Shown here: piece by piece, positions 24,031 through 32,213 of the stretch
How the letters are laid out: each line of letters begins with the position of its first letter
Numbering within the stretch: position 1 is the stretch's first letter
Source: Aeromicrobium chenweiae
GTDB lineage: Bacteria; Actinomycetota; Actinomycetes; Propionibacteriales; Nocardioidaceae
NCBI RefSeq assembly: GCF_003065605.1
Contig: NZ_CP026952.1
Location: forward strand, 1,426,001-1,490,000
Direction: 5' to 3'
Length of the DNA: 64,000 bases
Position numbers and translations under genes: made by a program
The notes under the pieces: model-generated
Seen by the model: the letters and a program-made list of their open reading frames with translations, nothing else
The model's database searches: none
Told to the model about the DNA's origin: nothing

Positions 24031-25067
24031 TGGCCGACAAGCTGGCCGTCGGCATCGACATCGGTGGCACCAAGATCGCCGCCGGCGTCGTCGACGAGGA
24101 CGGTCACGTCCTCGCCCGCCTGAAGCGCGAGACACCGACCACCGACCCGCTCGAGGTCATCGACGCGATCGCGGCGATCACAGAGGAGTTCCGGCGCGAG
24201 CACCACATCCGCGCGATCGGCGTCGGCGCCGCCGGGTTCGTGGACGCGACGCAGTCGACCGTGCTGTTCGCCCCCCACCTCGCCTGGCGGCACGAGCCGC
24301 TGCGCGACTCGGTGGCCCGCCGCACCGGCCTGCCGGTGCTGGTCGACAACGACGCCAACGCCGCCGGCTGGGCCGAGTGGCGCTTCGGCGCGGCGCAGAA
24401 CGAGGCGGACCTCGTCCTCATCACGCTGGGCACCGGCATCGGCGGGGCGATCGTCATCGACGGACAGCCCTACCGCGGCCAGTTCGGCATCGCCGGCGAG
24501 TTCGGCCACATGCAGGTCGTGCCCAACGGGAACCAGTGCGAGTGCGGCAACCAGGGGTGCTGGGAGCAGTACGCCAGCGGCCGCGTCCTGACCCGTCGGG
24601 CCCGTGCCGCGGCGACCGACGGCACCGAGCTGGGCAAGCTGTTCCTGTCCGAGGCCGGCGGCGCGGTCGAGCGCATCGAGGGCCACCTGGTCACCAAGCA
24701 CGCCAAGGCCGGCAACGAGGAGGCCATCCAGTGGATCGCCGACGTGGGTGACTGGCTCGGGGTCGGCATCGCCAACCTCGCGGCGGCGCTCGATCCCGGC
24801 ATGTTCGTGATCGGCGGCGGTGTCAGCGACGCGGACCAGCTCCTGATCGGCCCGGCCCGCGCCGGGTTCTCGCGGACCCTGACCGGCCGCGGCTACCGCG
24901 CCGAGGCCCGGATCGTCCGCGCGCACCTGGGACCCGAGGCGGGACTCATCGGTGCCGCGGACATGGCCCGGCTCACAGCACGGCGCCGTCGTCCGGCCAA
25001 TCCTTCTGCGACGGCCCGTGTTCGGGCAGCTGCAAGAAAAGGTATGTCGCCGAAGCCACGAAGATGA
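24030..25067 (+). CDS. ROK family sugar kinase (glucokinase type), copy 2
   Basis: 345 residues, paralogue of the gene before it: VGIDIGGTKIAAGVVDEDG, VLVDNDANAAGWAEWRFGAA, TLGTGIGGAIVIDG and the zinc site CECGNQGCWEQYASGRVL. All ROK motifs are intact, so it should be active. The domain ends near LIGAADMARLTA. The last 30 or so residues (RRRRPANPSATARV...) are basic and low-complexity, and they lie within the 95-bp overlap with the opposite-strand gene, so they are probably a non-functional tail. Confidence 0.87.
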   Translation: MADKLAVGIDIGGTKIAAGVVDEDGHVLARLKRETPTTDPLEVIDAIAAITEEFRREHHIRAIGVGAAGFVDATQSTVLFAPHLAWRHEPLRDSVARRTGLPVLVDNDANAAGWAEWRFGAAQNEADLVLITLGTGIGGAIVIDGQPYRGQFGIAGEFGHMQVVPNGNQCECGNQGCWEQYASGRVLTRRARAAATDGTELGKLFLSEAGGAVERIEGHLVTKHAKAGNEEAIQWIADVGDWLGVGIANLAAALDPGMFVIGGGVSDADQLLIGPARAGFSRTLTGRGYRAEARIVRAHLGPEAGLIGAADMARLTARRRRPANPSATARVRAAARKGMSPKPRR

Positions 25068-25374
25068 GCGCTGCGCCGGCGACCACGGAACGGTCCAGGA
25101 ACACGTGGGCCACGGTCGCCAGCACCAGCGCCAAGGGGGCGCCCAGCGTCCCGATCCACGCCAGCAGGACGCCGCGGCGCCTCGGCAGCAAGGGCGTCGG
25201 CTCAACGTGCCGGTAGAACGGTTCCTCCGCCGGCGCGTCCTCGTCCCCGGGCTCGCGCCCGGACGTGGGGGCCTGGGGCGCCGGGACGACCGGGTCCGCG
25301 GGCTCGTCGGGGAACGACAGGTCCAGGTGCAGGCCCTCGACGATGCGGTCGAAGTCGTCGTCGGGCTCAGCCAC
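24973..25374 (-). CDS. Two-helix membrane protein, function unknown
   Basis: 133 residues. An acidic, proline-rich cytoplasmic N-terminal half (DDDFDRIVEGLHLDLSFPDEP...) followed by two membrane helices: GVLLAWIGTLGAPLALVLATVAHVF and SVVAGAALIFVASATYLFLQL. Comparable small membrane proteins occupy this place next to PlsC/esterase genes in other actinobacteria (Rv2183c-like; tentative). Its start overlaps the esterase stop by 8 bp, so the two are one operon. The last 95 bp are antisense to the ROK copy 2 tail. Confidence 0.75.
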   Translation of the reverse strand: MAEPDDDFDRIVEGLHLDLSFPDEPADPVVPAPQAPTSGREPGDEDAPAEEPFYRHVEPTPLLPRRRGVLLAWIGTLGAPLALVLATVAHVFLDRSVVAGAALIFVASATYLFLQLPEHGPSQKDWPDDGAVL

Positions 25375-26149
25375 GACCGGCTCCCACGTGCTCGTCGATG
25401 AACGCCGCGCTGCGGTCGAAGATCAGGGGCGCGTCGTGGTCGAGCGTCGCGACGTGGAAGCTGTCGCGCAGCGTGACGAGCTTTTTCACCGGCGACGACA
25501 CCCCGTCGAGGATGATCGTCTGCGACGTCTCGTCGACGACGTGGTCGTCCTCGGACCGGAAGAACAGCAGGGGAGCGGTGACCCGGTCGAGGCCGGAGCG
25601 CACGTCCCGCCACATCTTCAGCTGGGACGCGAGGGCCTTGAGCGGCGTCCGGTCGTAGCCCACCTCGTCCTGGCCGGGCTTCTTGATGTCGTTGCCGATA
25701 CCCGGCATGGAGGGGATCACCAGCTGCAGGGCCGGGACGAGCTTGACGTCGAAGCGCTTGACGCTGACGGCCGGATTGACCAGCACGAGCGCCGCGACGT
25801 CGTCGGGCCGCTGCTCGGCGAGGCGCAGCGCGAGGCATCCGCCCATCGACAACCCGGCCACGACCACGCGGTCGCACGTGCGCTGCAGCTCGGTGAGGGC
25901 GGTGTCCACCTCGGAGTACCAGTCCTGCCAGCGCGTGGTGTTCATGTCCTGCCACGTCGTGCCGTGACCGGGCAGCCGGGGGACGCGGACCGTGTGACCG
26001 CGGCCGGCGAGGTGCTGCGCCCACGGCGTCATGGAGGCAGGGGACCCGGTGAATCCGTGGCTGAGGAGCACGCCGGTGCGGCCACCGTCGGCGGCGTACG
26101 GCTCGGCTCCGGGCAGGAGGGCGGACGTCATGTCCACATCATCCATCAT
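25367..26149 (-). CDS. Alpha/beta hydrolase, carboxylesterase/monoacylglycerol lipase type
   Basis: 260 residues. GVLLSHGFTGSPASMTPWAQ supplies the oxyanion-hole HGF motif. The nucleophile is Ser in VVAGLSMGGCLALRLA, the acid is in FRSEDDHVVD, and the catalytic His is in DSFHVATLDHD. Similar to the Est30/EstB-type carboxylesterases that hydrolyse short-chain or monoacyl glycerol esters; the substrate is undefined. Start uncertain between ATG 26149 and ATG 26131 (MTSALL). It is divergent from the acyltransferase gene across a 60-bp spacer. Confidence 0.85.
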   Translation of the reverse strand: MMDDVDMTSALLPGAEPYAADGGRTGVLLSHGFTGSPASMTPWAQHLAGRGHTVRVPRLPGHGTTWQDMNTTRWQDWYSEVDTALTELQRTCDRVVVAGLSMGGCLALRLAEQRPDDVAALVLVNPAVSVKRFDVKLVPALQLVIPSMPGIGNDIKKPGQDEVGYDRTPLKALASQLKMWRDVRSGLDRVTAPLLFFRSEDDHVVDETSQTIILDGVSSPVKKLVTLRDSFHVATLDHDAPLIFDRSAAFIDEHVGAGRG

Positions 26150-26196
26150 CGGCGGTCATGACGGCTCGTCCCGTGCGCAGGACGGCGCGTTCGGAG

Positions 26197-26202
26197 TAGT
26201 CT
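26197..26202 (+). promoter_or_regulatory. -10 hexamer TAGTCT, leaderless promoter of the acyltransferase
   Basis: TAGTCT, 7-bp spacer CCTGTCC, GTG at 26210. Confidence 0.5.
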
Positions 26203-26209
26203 CCTGTCC

Positions 26210-26962
26210 GTGTTCTATTGGTTCCTGAAGTTCCTCGCGCTGGGTCCGTTGCTCAAGCTGATCTTCAGACCATGGGCCGAGGGCACGGACAACGTGCCGA
26301 AGGATGGTCCCGCGATCCTCGCGAGCAACCACCTGTCGTACAGCGACTGGCTGTTCATGCCGCTGGTCATCCCGCGCCGGGTCACGTTCGTCGCCAAGGC
26401 GGAGTACTTCGAGGGCTCCGGCGTCAAGGGCTGGCTGCAGAAGACGTTCTTCTCCGGTGCCGGCCAGGTGCCGATCGACCGGACGAGCGGCTCGGCCGCC
26501 GCCGGTGCGATCAAGACCCAGCTGCGGCTGCTCGCGGACGGCGAGGTGTGCGGCATCTACCCCGAGGGCACCCGCTCCCACGACGGCAAGCTCTACCGGG
26601 GCCGCACCGGCGTCGCGCGGCTCGCGCTGGAGGCCGGCGTCCCGGTCATCCCGCTGGCCGTCATCGGCACCAACGTCGTGGCCCCGCCGGGCAAGATCTT
26701 CGGCCGGTTCGTCCGTCCCGGCGTCCGCTTCGGCAAGCCGCTCGACTTCAGCCGCTACGAGGGCATGCAGGACGACCGCTACATCCTGCGCGCGATCACC
26801 GACGAGATCATGTACGAGATCATGCGCCTGTCCGGCCAGGAGTACGTCGACCTGTACGCCCAGGACGCCAAGAAGCGCGACCAGGCCCGGGAGAAGGACG
26901 CCGCCGCGGCGGCCGCCGTCGCCGAGGCCGACGAGGTCTGGGAGCAGATCCGGCCCGAGTGA
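26210..26962 (+). CDS. plsC: 1-acyl-sn-glycerol-3-phosphate acyltransferase (PlsC family)
   Basis: 250 residues. Acyltransferase motif I is NHLSYSDWLF (HX4D), motif II-III is IDRTSGSAAAGAIKT then IYPEGTRSHDGKLYRGRTG, and motif IV is VPVIPLAVIGTN. An N-terminal hydrophobic segment (FYWFLKFLALGPLLKLIF) anchors it to the membrane. It transfers an acyl chain to lysophosphatidate or a related acceptor. The C-terminus is a charged Ala-rich helix. Same place as Rv2182c. Likely co-transcribed with the kinase gene 48 bp downstream. Confidence 0.9.
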   Translation: MFYWFLKFLALGPLLKLIFRPWAEGTDNVPKDGPAILASNHLSYSDWLFMPLVIPRRVTFVAKAEYFEGSGVKGWLQKTFFSGAGQVPIDRTSGSAAAGAIKTQLRLLADGEVCGIYPEGTRSHDGKLYRGRTGVARLALEAGVPVIPLAVIGTNVVAPPGKIFGRFVRPGVRFGKPLDFSRYEGMQDDRYILRAITDEIMYEIMRLSGQEYVDLYAQDAKKRDQAREKDAAAAAAVAEADEVWEQIRPE

Positions 26963-27010
26963 CCGGCGGCCCGACCCCACAACTGCATCCCCATCACCAG
27001 AGGAGTCCTC

Positions 27011-28039
27011 ATGAAGGTCGGCATGCTCACCGGGGGAGGCGACTGCCCCGGACTGAACGCAGTCATCCGCGGGGCGGTGCGCAAGGGCGTCTCGACGTAC
27101 GGCCACGAGTTCGTCGGTTTCCGTGACGGGTGGCGCGGACCTCTGGAGAACGACACGATCCCGCTCGACGTGGACGCCGTGCGCGGGATCCTGCCCCGAG
27201 GCGGCACGATCCTCGGCTCGTCGCGCACCAACCCGTTCGCGATCGACAACGGGGTCGAGCGGATCCAGGACAATCTCGCGGCAAACGGCTGCGACGCCCT
27301 GATCGCGATCGGCGGCGAGGACACCCTCGGTGTCGCGACCCGACTGGCCGACCTCGGAGTCAACGTCGTCGGCGTGCCCAAGACGATCGACAACGACCTG
27401 TCCGGCACCGACTTCACGTTCGGCTTCGACACGGCGGTGAACATCGCCACCGAGGCCATCGACCGGCTCCACACGACGGCCGAGTCGCACCACCGCGTGC
27501 TCGTGGTCGAGGTCATGGGACGGCACGCGGGATGGATCGCGCTCCACAGCGGGCTGGCCGGCGGGGCCAACATCATCCTCATCCCCGAGCGGCCGTTCGA
27601 CATCGAGAAGGTGTGCGCGCAGGTCGAGAGCCGGTTCGCGACGCACTACGCGCCGATCATCGTGGTGTCCGAGGGAGCGGTCCCCGCCGAGGGCGGCGAC
27701 ATGTCGCTGACCAGTGGGCAAAAGGACGCGTTCGGGCACGTGCGTCTCGGCGGCATCGGCGACCGGCTCGCCTCCGAGATCGAGCACCGCACGGGCAAGG
27801 AGGCCCGGGCCGTGGTGCTCGGGCACGTCCAGCGCGGCGGGGTGCCGACCGCGTTCGACCGGTGGCTCGCGACCCGGTTCGGCCTGCACGCGATCACCGC
27901 GGTCCACGACGGCGACTACGGGACGATGATGTCGCTGCGCGGCACCGAGATCGTGCGGGTGCCCCTGTCGGAGGGCACCGACCAGCTCAAGACCGTCCGA
28001 CCCGAGCTCTACGAAGAGGCGGAGGTCCTCTTCGGATGA
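27011..28039 (+). CDS. pfkA: 6-phosphofructokinase, probably PPi-dependent
   Basis: 342 residues, PFK group with MLTGGGDCPGLNAVIRG at the N-terminus and VEVMGRHAGWIALHSGLA in the sugar phosphate site. The donor-determining positions read GGEDTLG (Asp at the E. coli Gly104 position) and VPKTIDNDL (Lys at the Gly124 position). This Asp/Lys combination is the established mark of pyrophosphate-dependent enzymes such as the Amycolatopsis one, so PPi use and reversibility are predicted. ATG 27011 is preceded by AGAGGAG with a 5-bp spacing. Confidence 0.9.
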   Translation: MKVGMLTGGGDCPGLNAVIRGAVRKGVSTYGHEFVGFRDGWRGPLENDTIPLDVDAVRGILPRGGTILGSSRTNPFAIDNGVERIQDNLAANGCDALIAIGGEDTLGVATRLADLGVNVVGVPKTIDNDLSGTDFTFGFDTAVNIATEAIDRLHTTAESHHRVLVVEVMGRHAGWIALHSGLAGGANIILIPERPFDIEKVCAQVESRFATHYAPIIVVSEGAVPAEGGDMSLTSGQKDAFGHVRLGGIGDRLASEIEHRTGKEARAVVLGHVQRGGVPTAFDRWLATRFGLHAITAVHDGDYGTMMSLRGTEIVRVPLSEGTDQLKTVRPELYEEAEVLFG

Positions 28040-28052
28040 GGGTCCGGCGTCG

Positions 28053-28058
28053 TACGCT
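28053..28058 (+). promoter_or_regulatory. -10 hexamer TACGCT, leaderless promoter of the DUF427 gene
   Basis: TACGCT, 6-bp spacer CGACAG, ATG at 28065. Confidence 0.5.
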
Positions 28059-28064
28059 CGACAG

Positions 28065-28544
28065 ATGATCGCTTCACGTCCCGTGGAGAACGTCTGGGAC
28101 TATCCACGACCGCCCTCGATCGAGCCGAGCGACGAGAACATCATCGTGGAGCTCGGCGGGATGCGGATCGCCTGGACGTCGACCACGTTCCGGATCTGCG
28201 AGACCAGCCATCCGCCCACGTACTACCTGCCGATGGACGCCTTCGCCGCCGGCGTGCTGCGGCCGGTCAGGGGGGCGACGTGGTGCGAGTGGAAGGGGGC
28301 CGCCTCGTACTTCGACGTGGTGACACCCGAGCGGACGGTCGCCGCCGGTGCCTGGACGTACCGGACACCCAGCCCGGGGTACGCCGACATCGTCGGCCAC
28401 GTCGGCATCTACCCGGGTCCGATGGATCGCTGCCTCGTCGACGGCGAGGTCGTCCACGCGCAGGAGGGTGACCTGTACGGCGGCTGGATCACCTCCCGGG
28501 TGAGCGGGCCGTTCAAGGGGGGACCGGGGACGTTCGGCTGGTAA
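28065..28544 (+). CDS. DUF427 domain protein
   Basis: 159 residues, a single DUF427 domain. The characteristic blocks are VELGGMRIAWTSTTFRICETSHPPTYYLP (strand pair plus Pro-Pro-Tyr), CEWKGAASYFDVV and a C-terminal VVHAQEGDLYGGWI. The family is common in actinobacteria and fungi with no established biochemical role. No signal peptide. It has its own leaderless start 25 bp after pfkA and is followed by the shikimate gene aroG. Confidence 0.85.
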   Translation: MIASRPVENVWDYPRPPSIEPSDENIIVELGGMRIAWTSTTFRICETSHPPTYYLPMDAFAAGVLRPVRGATWCEWKGAASYFDVVTPERTVAAGAWTYRTPSPGYADIVGHVGIYPGPMDRCLVDGEVVHAQEGDLYGGWITSRVSGPFKGGPGTFGW

Positions 28545-28608
28545 CGCTCGGCTCGCGGGCAGCGTCTCATCCTGCTCAGGGTGTGTCGGAGAGATGCGTG
28601 TCCCGGCG

Positions 28609-28614
28609 TATCCT
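28609..28614 (+). promoter_or_regulatory. -10 hexamer TATCCT, leaderless promoter of aroG
   Basis: TATCCT, 6-bp spacer TGGCGG, GTG at 28621. Confidence 0.5.
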
Positions 28615-28620
28615 TGGCGG

Positions 28621-29955
28621 GTGAGCATTCCCAGCCTTGACGACCTCCATGCGATGGGTGCTGTCCAGCAGCCGACGTATGTCGATCAGTCCGCCCGCGA
28701 CGCCGCGGTGCAGACCCTGCGGAAGATGCCTCCGCTGGTATTTGCCGGGGAGTGCGACGCGCTGCGCGGACGTCTCGCCGACGTCGCGCAGGGCAAGGCG
28801 TTCCTGCTCCAGGGCGGCGACTGCGCCGAGACCTTCGAGGGCGTCACCGCCGAGAATGTCCGCAACAAGCTGCGGGTCCTGCTGTCCATGGCGGTCGTGC
28901 TGACGTACGCCGCGAGCGTCCCGGTCGTGAAGGTCGGCCGCCTGGCCGGGCAGTACGCCAAGCCCCGCTCCAGCGACACCGAGACCCGCGACGGCGTGAC
29001 GCTGCCGGCCTACCGCGGCGACGCGGTCAACGGCTTCGACTTCACGCCCGAGGCGCGCGCCCACGACCCGCACCGGCTCGTCGACGTCTACAACGCGTCC
29101 GCCGCGACGCTCAACCTCGCGCGCGCGTTCACGACCGGCGGCTACGCCGACCTGCGCCAGATGCACGCGTGGAACACCGACTTCGTCAAGAACAGCCCGG
29201 TGGGCGAGCGCTACGAGCGCATCGGCGCCGACATCGACCGCGCGCTGGCCTTCATGGACGCGATCGGCGTCGACCCCGACGAGTTCCACACCGTCGACTT
29301 CTTCTCCTCGCACGAGGCCCTCATCCTGGAGTACGAGCACGCCCTCACGCGCATCGACTCGCGCACCCAGCTGCCGTACGACGTCTCCAGCCACTTCGTG
29401 TGGATCGGCGAGCGCACCCGTCAGCTCGACGGTGCGCACGTGGAGCTGCTGAGCCGGATCGCCAACCCGATCGGCGTCAAGCTCGGCCCCACGTCCACGG
29501 CCGACGACGCGATCGCCCTGTACGAGAAGCTCAACCCCGAGCGGACGCCCGGCAAGGTCACCTTCATCACCCGTTTCGGCGCCGGCAAGATCCGCGAGGG
29601 ACTGCCGAACCTGGTCGAGAAGGTCACCGCCGCGGGCATCGAGGTCGCGTGGGTGTGCGACCCGATGCACGGCAACACGTTCGAGACCAGCAACGGGTAC
29701 AAGACGCGCGAGTTCGACGACGTGATCGACGAGGTCCGCGGCTTCTTCGAGGTCCACCGCTCGCTCGGCACCTGGCCCGGCGGCGTCCACGTCGAGCTCA
29801 CGGGTGACGACGTCACCGAGTGCGTCGGCGGTGGGGCGAAGCTCTCCGCCGAGGACCTGACGCACCGCTACGAGACGCTCTGCGACCCGCGCCTGAACCG
29901 GGCCCAGTCGCTCGAGCTGGCCTTCCTCGTCGCGGAGATGCTCTCCGGGCACTGA
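28621..29955 (+). CDS. aroG: Class II 3-deoxy-7-phosphoheptulonate (DAHP) synthase
   Basis: 444 residues, plant-type (class II) DAHP synthase making DAHP from phosphoenolpyruvate and erythrose-4-phosphate, the first step of the shikimate pathway. Visible blocks: FLLQGGDCAETFEG (metal-site Cys), GRLAGQYAKPRSSDTE, SHFVWIGERTRQLDGAHVE, GPTSTADDAI and VCDPMHGNTFE (metal His). Same family and position as Rv2178c. GTG 28621 gives a normal length; an upstream in-frame ATG at 28594 is less likely since the -10 lies between them. Confidence 0.95.
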   Translation: MSIPSLDDLHAMGAVQQPTYVDQSARDAAVQTLRKMPPLVFAGECDALRGRLADVAQGKAFLLQGGDCAETFEGVTAENVRNKLRVLLSMAVVLTYAASVPVVKVGRLAGQYAKPRSSDTETRDGVTLPAYRGDAVNGFDFTPEARAHDPHRLVDVYNASAATLNLARAFTTGGYADLRQMHAWNTDFVKNSPVGERYERIGADIDRALAFMDAIGVDPDEFHTVDFFSSHEALILEYEHALTRIDSRTQLPYDVSSHFVWIGERTRQLDGAHVELLSRIANPIGVKLGPTSTADDAIALYEKLNPERTPGKVTFITRFGAGKIREGLPNLVEKVTAAGIEVAWVCDPMHGNTFETSNGYKTREFDDVIDEVRGFFEVHRSLGTWPGGVHVELTGDDVTECVGGGAKLSAEDLTHRYETLCDPRLNRAQSLELAFLVAEMLSGH

Positions 29956-29968
29956 TCCCGCTCTGACC

Positions 29969-30007
29969 AGGCCCCGGCCGGATGCCCTGCATCCGTGCCG
30001 GGGCCTC
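29969..30007. terminator. Bidirectional terminator between aroG and the PASTA kinase
   Basis: Long hairpin: outer arms AGGCCCCGGC (29969-29978) with GCCGGGGCCT, inner arms CGGATG/CATCCG, loop about CCCT. One bulged T. No T-tract. Confidence 0.85.
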
Positions 30008-30034
30008 GTGCTGTGGGGCGGAGCCGCGGACGGC

Positions 30035-32065
30035 TCAGAGCGGGAAGACGAGGATGCGGGCGCCGCGGCGGACCTCGTCGCCGCCGCCCGGGCTCTGGCG
30101 CCGGACGACGAAGTTGCCGGCGCCGGGGATGTACGGGGCGAAGAACTCCAGCCCGGCCTCGCGGATGATGCGCCGCGCCTCGCTCTTCTTCTTGCCCGTC
30201 ACGTCGGGCACCTTGATCAGCTCGGGCCCCTTGGAGACGGTCAGGCTGACCGTGTCCTTGCGGAACAGGGTGCCGCCCTTGGGGTCCTGCGAGATGACCG
30301 TGCCCTTCTTGACGTCGTCGTCGAAGGCCTCGGTCGTGGCGACCGTGAAGCCGGCGCCCTCCAGCGCGGTGCGCGCCTCGTCCGCCGGCGTGCCCGAGTA
30401 GTCGGTGACGGCGATGGGCTCGCGGCCCTTGCTGACGAACACGTCGACCCGGTCACCCCTGCGCAGCGGCGTCTCGGAGGTGATGTTGTCCTGGGGGCCG
30501 ATGATGCGCCCCTTCTTGATCGTCTCGCTGAACCGCGGCTCCTGGTCGCCGAGCACGAGGTTCTGCTCCTCGAGGGCTGCGGTCGCGGCCTTGATCGTGG
30601 CGTTCTTCAAGTTGTTCTTGGGGATGTAGTAGCGCTCGGGGCCCTTGGACACGACCGCCTCGATCGTGCTGCCCGGCAGGATCTTCTCGCCCGGGCCGGG
30701 GTCCGTGCTGATGACGACGCCGGAGGTGACCTCCTCGGAGTACGTCCGCTCGGCGACCTTGAACACGAAGCCCTCCGCCTCGGCGTTCTTGGCCGCGGTC
30801 GTGGCGGCGCTGCCGGTCAGCACCGGCGTGTCGGTGTAGCGCAGATCGGTGAAGTACCACGTGCCGAGACCGGCGAGCAGGGCCACGACCACCGCGAGGA
30901 TCAGCAGGGTGCGGCCCCGCCGCGAGTGCGGCTTGGTCGTCACCTGCCCGTACTGCTCGCGTGACATCGGCGGGTCGAGGCCCAGCGGCCTGGCCGCGTC
31001 CCGCGGGCCCCGCGGCGGCGTCGCGGCGGCCCCGTTGCTCCACTGCATCGTGTGCTCGGGTGCGGACACGGCCTCGGTCGGTGCGGACGCCGACGCGGAG
31101 GCGCCGATGCCCCCGAACGCGGCGCGGGGGACCGCGACGGTGCGGGCGTCGGGGTCGTGGGCGGTCCGTCCGCCGGGCATGAGATCGGCGACCAGCTCGG
31201 GGTCGTCGTCGAGGCCGGCGGCGAGCGCACGCTGGACCGAGCGCAGCTGCTGCAGCATGACCCGTGCGTCGGTCGACCGCTGGTCGCGGTCGCGGACCGT
31301 GGCCCGCGCGACGAGCGCGTCGACGTAGCGGGGGATGCCGCGCTGCACCTCCGACGGCGCACCGATGTCCTCGTGGACGTGCTTGTACGCCACCTGGATC
31401 GGCGACTCCCCGGAGTGCGGCTTGACCCCCGTGAGCATCTCGTAGAGCATCGCGCCGCACGCGTAGACGTCGGACCGGGCGTCCGCGCCGTCGTTCGTCA
31501 CGATCTCGGGTGCGAGGTAGGACACCGTGCCGATGAGGGTGCCGCCGGTGGCGGTGGTCGCGGCGCTCACGGCGCGGGCGAGGCCGAAGTCGGCGACCTT
31601 CACGTCGCCGTCCGGGGTGATGAGCACGTTCTCCGGCTTGACGTCGCGGTGGATGATCCGCGCGGCGTGGGCGGCCGACAGGGCGATGAGGACCTGCTCG
31701 AGCAGCTCGAGTGCGCGGTAGGGCGCCATCGGGGCCTCGTCGCGCATCAGGTCGCGCAACGTGCGACCGGGGACGTACTCCATGACGAGGTAGGTGACCT
31801 CGCCGTCGGTGCCCTGGTCGAACACCGAGACGACGTTGCGGTGGTTGAGCTTGGCCGCGGACTTGGCCTCGCGCACGAAGCGCTCGGTGAACTGCTGGTC
31901 GTCGCCCAGGCCGTGGTGCATGACCTTGATCGCGACCTCGCGGTCGAGGCGCTGGTCGATGGCCCGGAACACGCTCGCCATGCCACCGCGCGCGATGCGC
32001 TCGCCGATGAGGTAACGGTCGTGGAGCACACGCCCGACGAGGGCTTCGTCGCCCGTCACTGGCAT
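30035..32065 (-). CDS. Serine/threonine protein kinase with PASTA domains (PknB/StkP type)
   Basis: 676 residues. Cytoplasmic kinase domain: GERIARGGMASVF loop, Lys47, HRDVKPEN with catalytic Asp141, DFG at 159-161 and the activation-loop stretch ATTATGGT. A low-complexity linker leads to one membrane helix (about 386-406). The outside part (about 410-676) holds four PASTA repeats, each ending in a VSKGPE/VSKGRE-type motif, which bind muropeptides or lipid II. It probably senses wall status and phosphorylates division and wall enzymes. M. tuberculosis has PknL, without PASTA repeats, at this place, so the present gene differs in domain content. RBS GAGGGA precedes ATG. Confidence 0.93.
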   Translation of the reverse strand: MPVTGDEALVGRVLHDRYLIGERIARGGMASVFRAIDQRLDREVAIKVMHHGLGDDQQFTERFVREAKSAAKLNHRNVVSVFDQGTDGEVTYLVMEYVPGRTLRDLMRDEAPMAPYRALELLEQVLIALSAAHAARIIHRDVKPENVLITPDGDVKVADFGLARAVSAATTATGGTLIGTVSYLAPEIVTNDGADARSDVYACGAMLYEMLTGVKPHSGESPIQVAYKHVHEDIGAPSEVQRGIPRYVDALVARATVRDRDQRSTDARVMLQQLRSVQRALAAGLDDDPELVADLMPGGRTAHDPDARTVAVPRAAFGGIGASASASAPTEAVSAPEHTMQWSNGAAATPPRGPRDAARPLGLDPPMSREQYGQVTTKPHSRRGRTLLILAVVVALLAGLGTWYFTDLRYTDTPVLTGSAATTAAKNAEAEGFVFKVAERTYSEEVTSGVVISTDPGPGEKILPGSTIEAVVSKGPERYYIPKNNLKNATIKAATAALEEQNLVLGDQEPRFSETIKKGRIIGPQDNITSETPLRRGDRVDVFVSKGREPIAVTDYSGTPADEARTALEGAGFTVATTEAFDDDVKKGTVISQDPKGGTLFRKDTVSLTVSKGPELIKVPDVTGKKKSEARRIIREAGLEFFAPYIPGAGNFVVRRQSPGGGDEVRRGARILVFPL

Positions 32066-32110
32066 GCAGCTCTCCCTCGTCGCGTCAGGCCCCGGCCGGG
32101 ACCTGAACGC

Positions 32111-32116
32111 ATTCTA
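32111..32116 (-). promoter_or_regulatory. -10 hexamer TAGAAT upstream of the PASTA kinase
   Basis: Minus strand TAGAAT; start near 32104 gives a leader of about 40 nt with GAGGGA before ATG 32065. Confidence 0.45.
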
Positions 32117-32213
32117 GTGACTCTTCCACACCGCTCGTGACCAGCAGGGACGCGTGTTGCCTGGGTCTCGTGATGTCGCACACGCCCCGGGACGGACCCG
32201 CGTGAGCGCGGCG

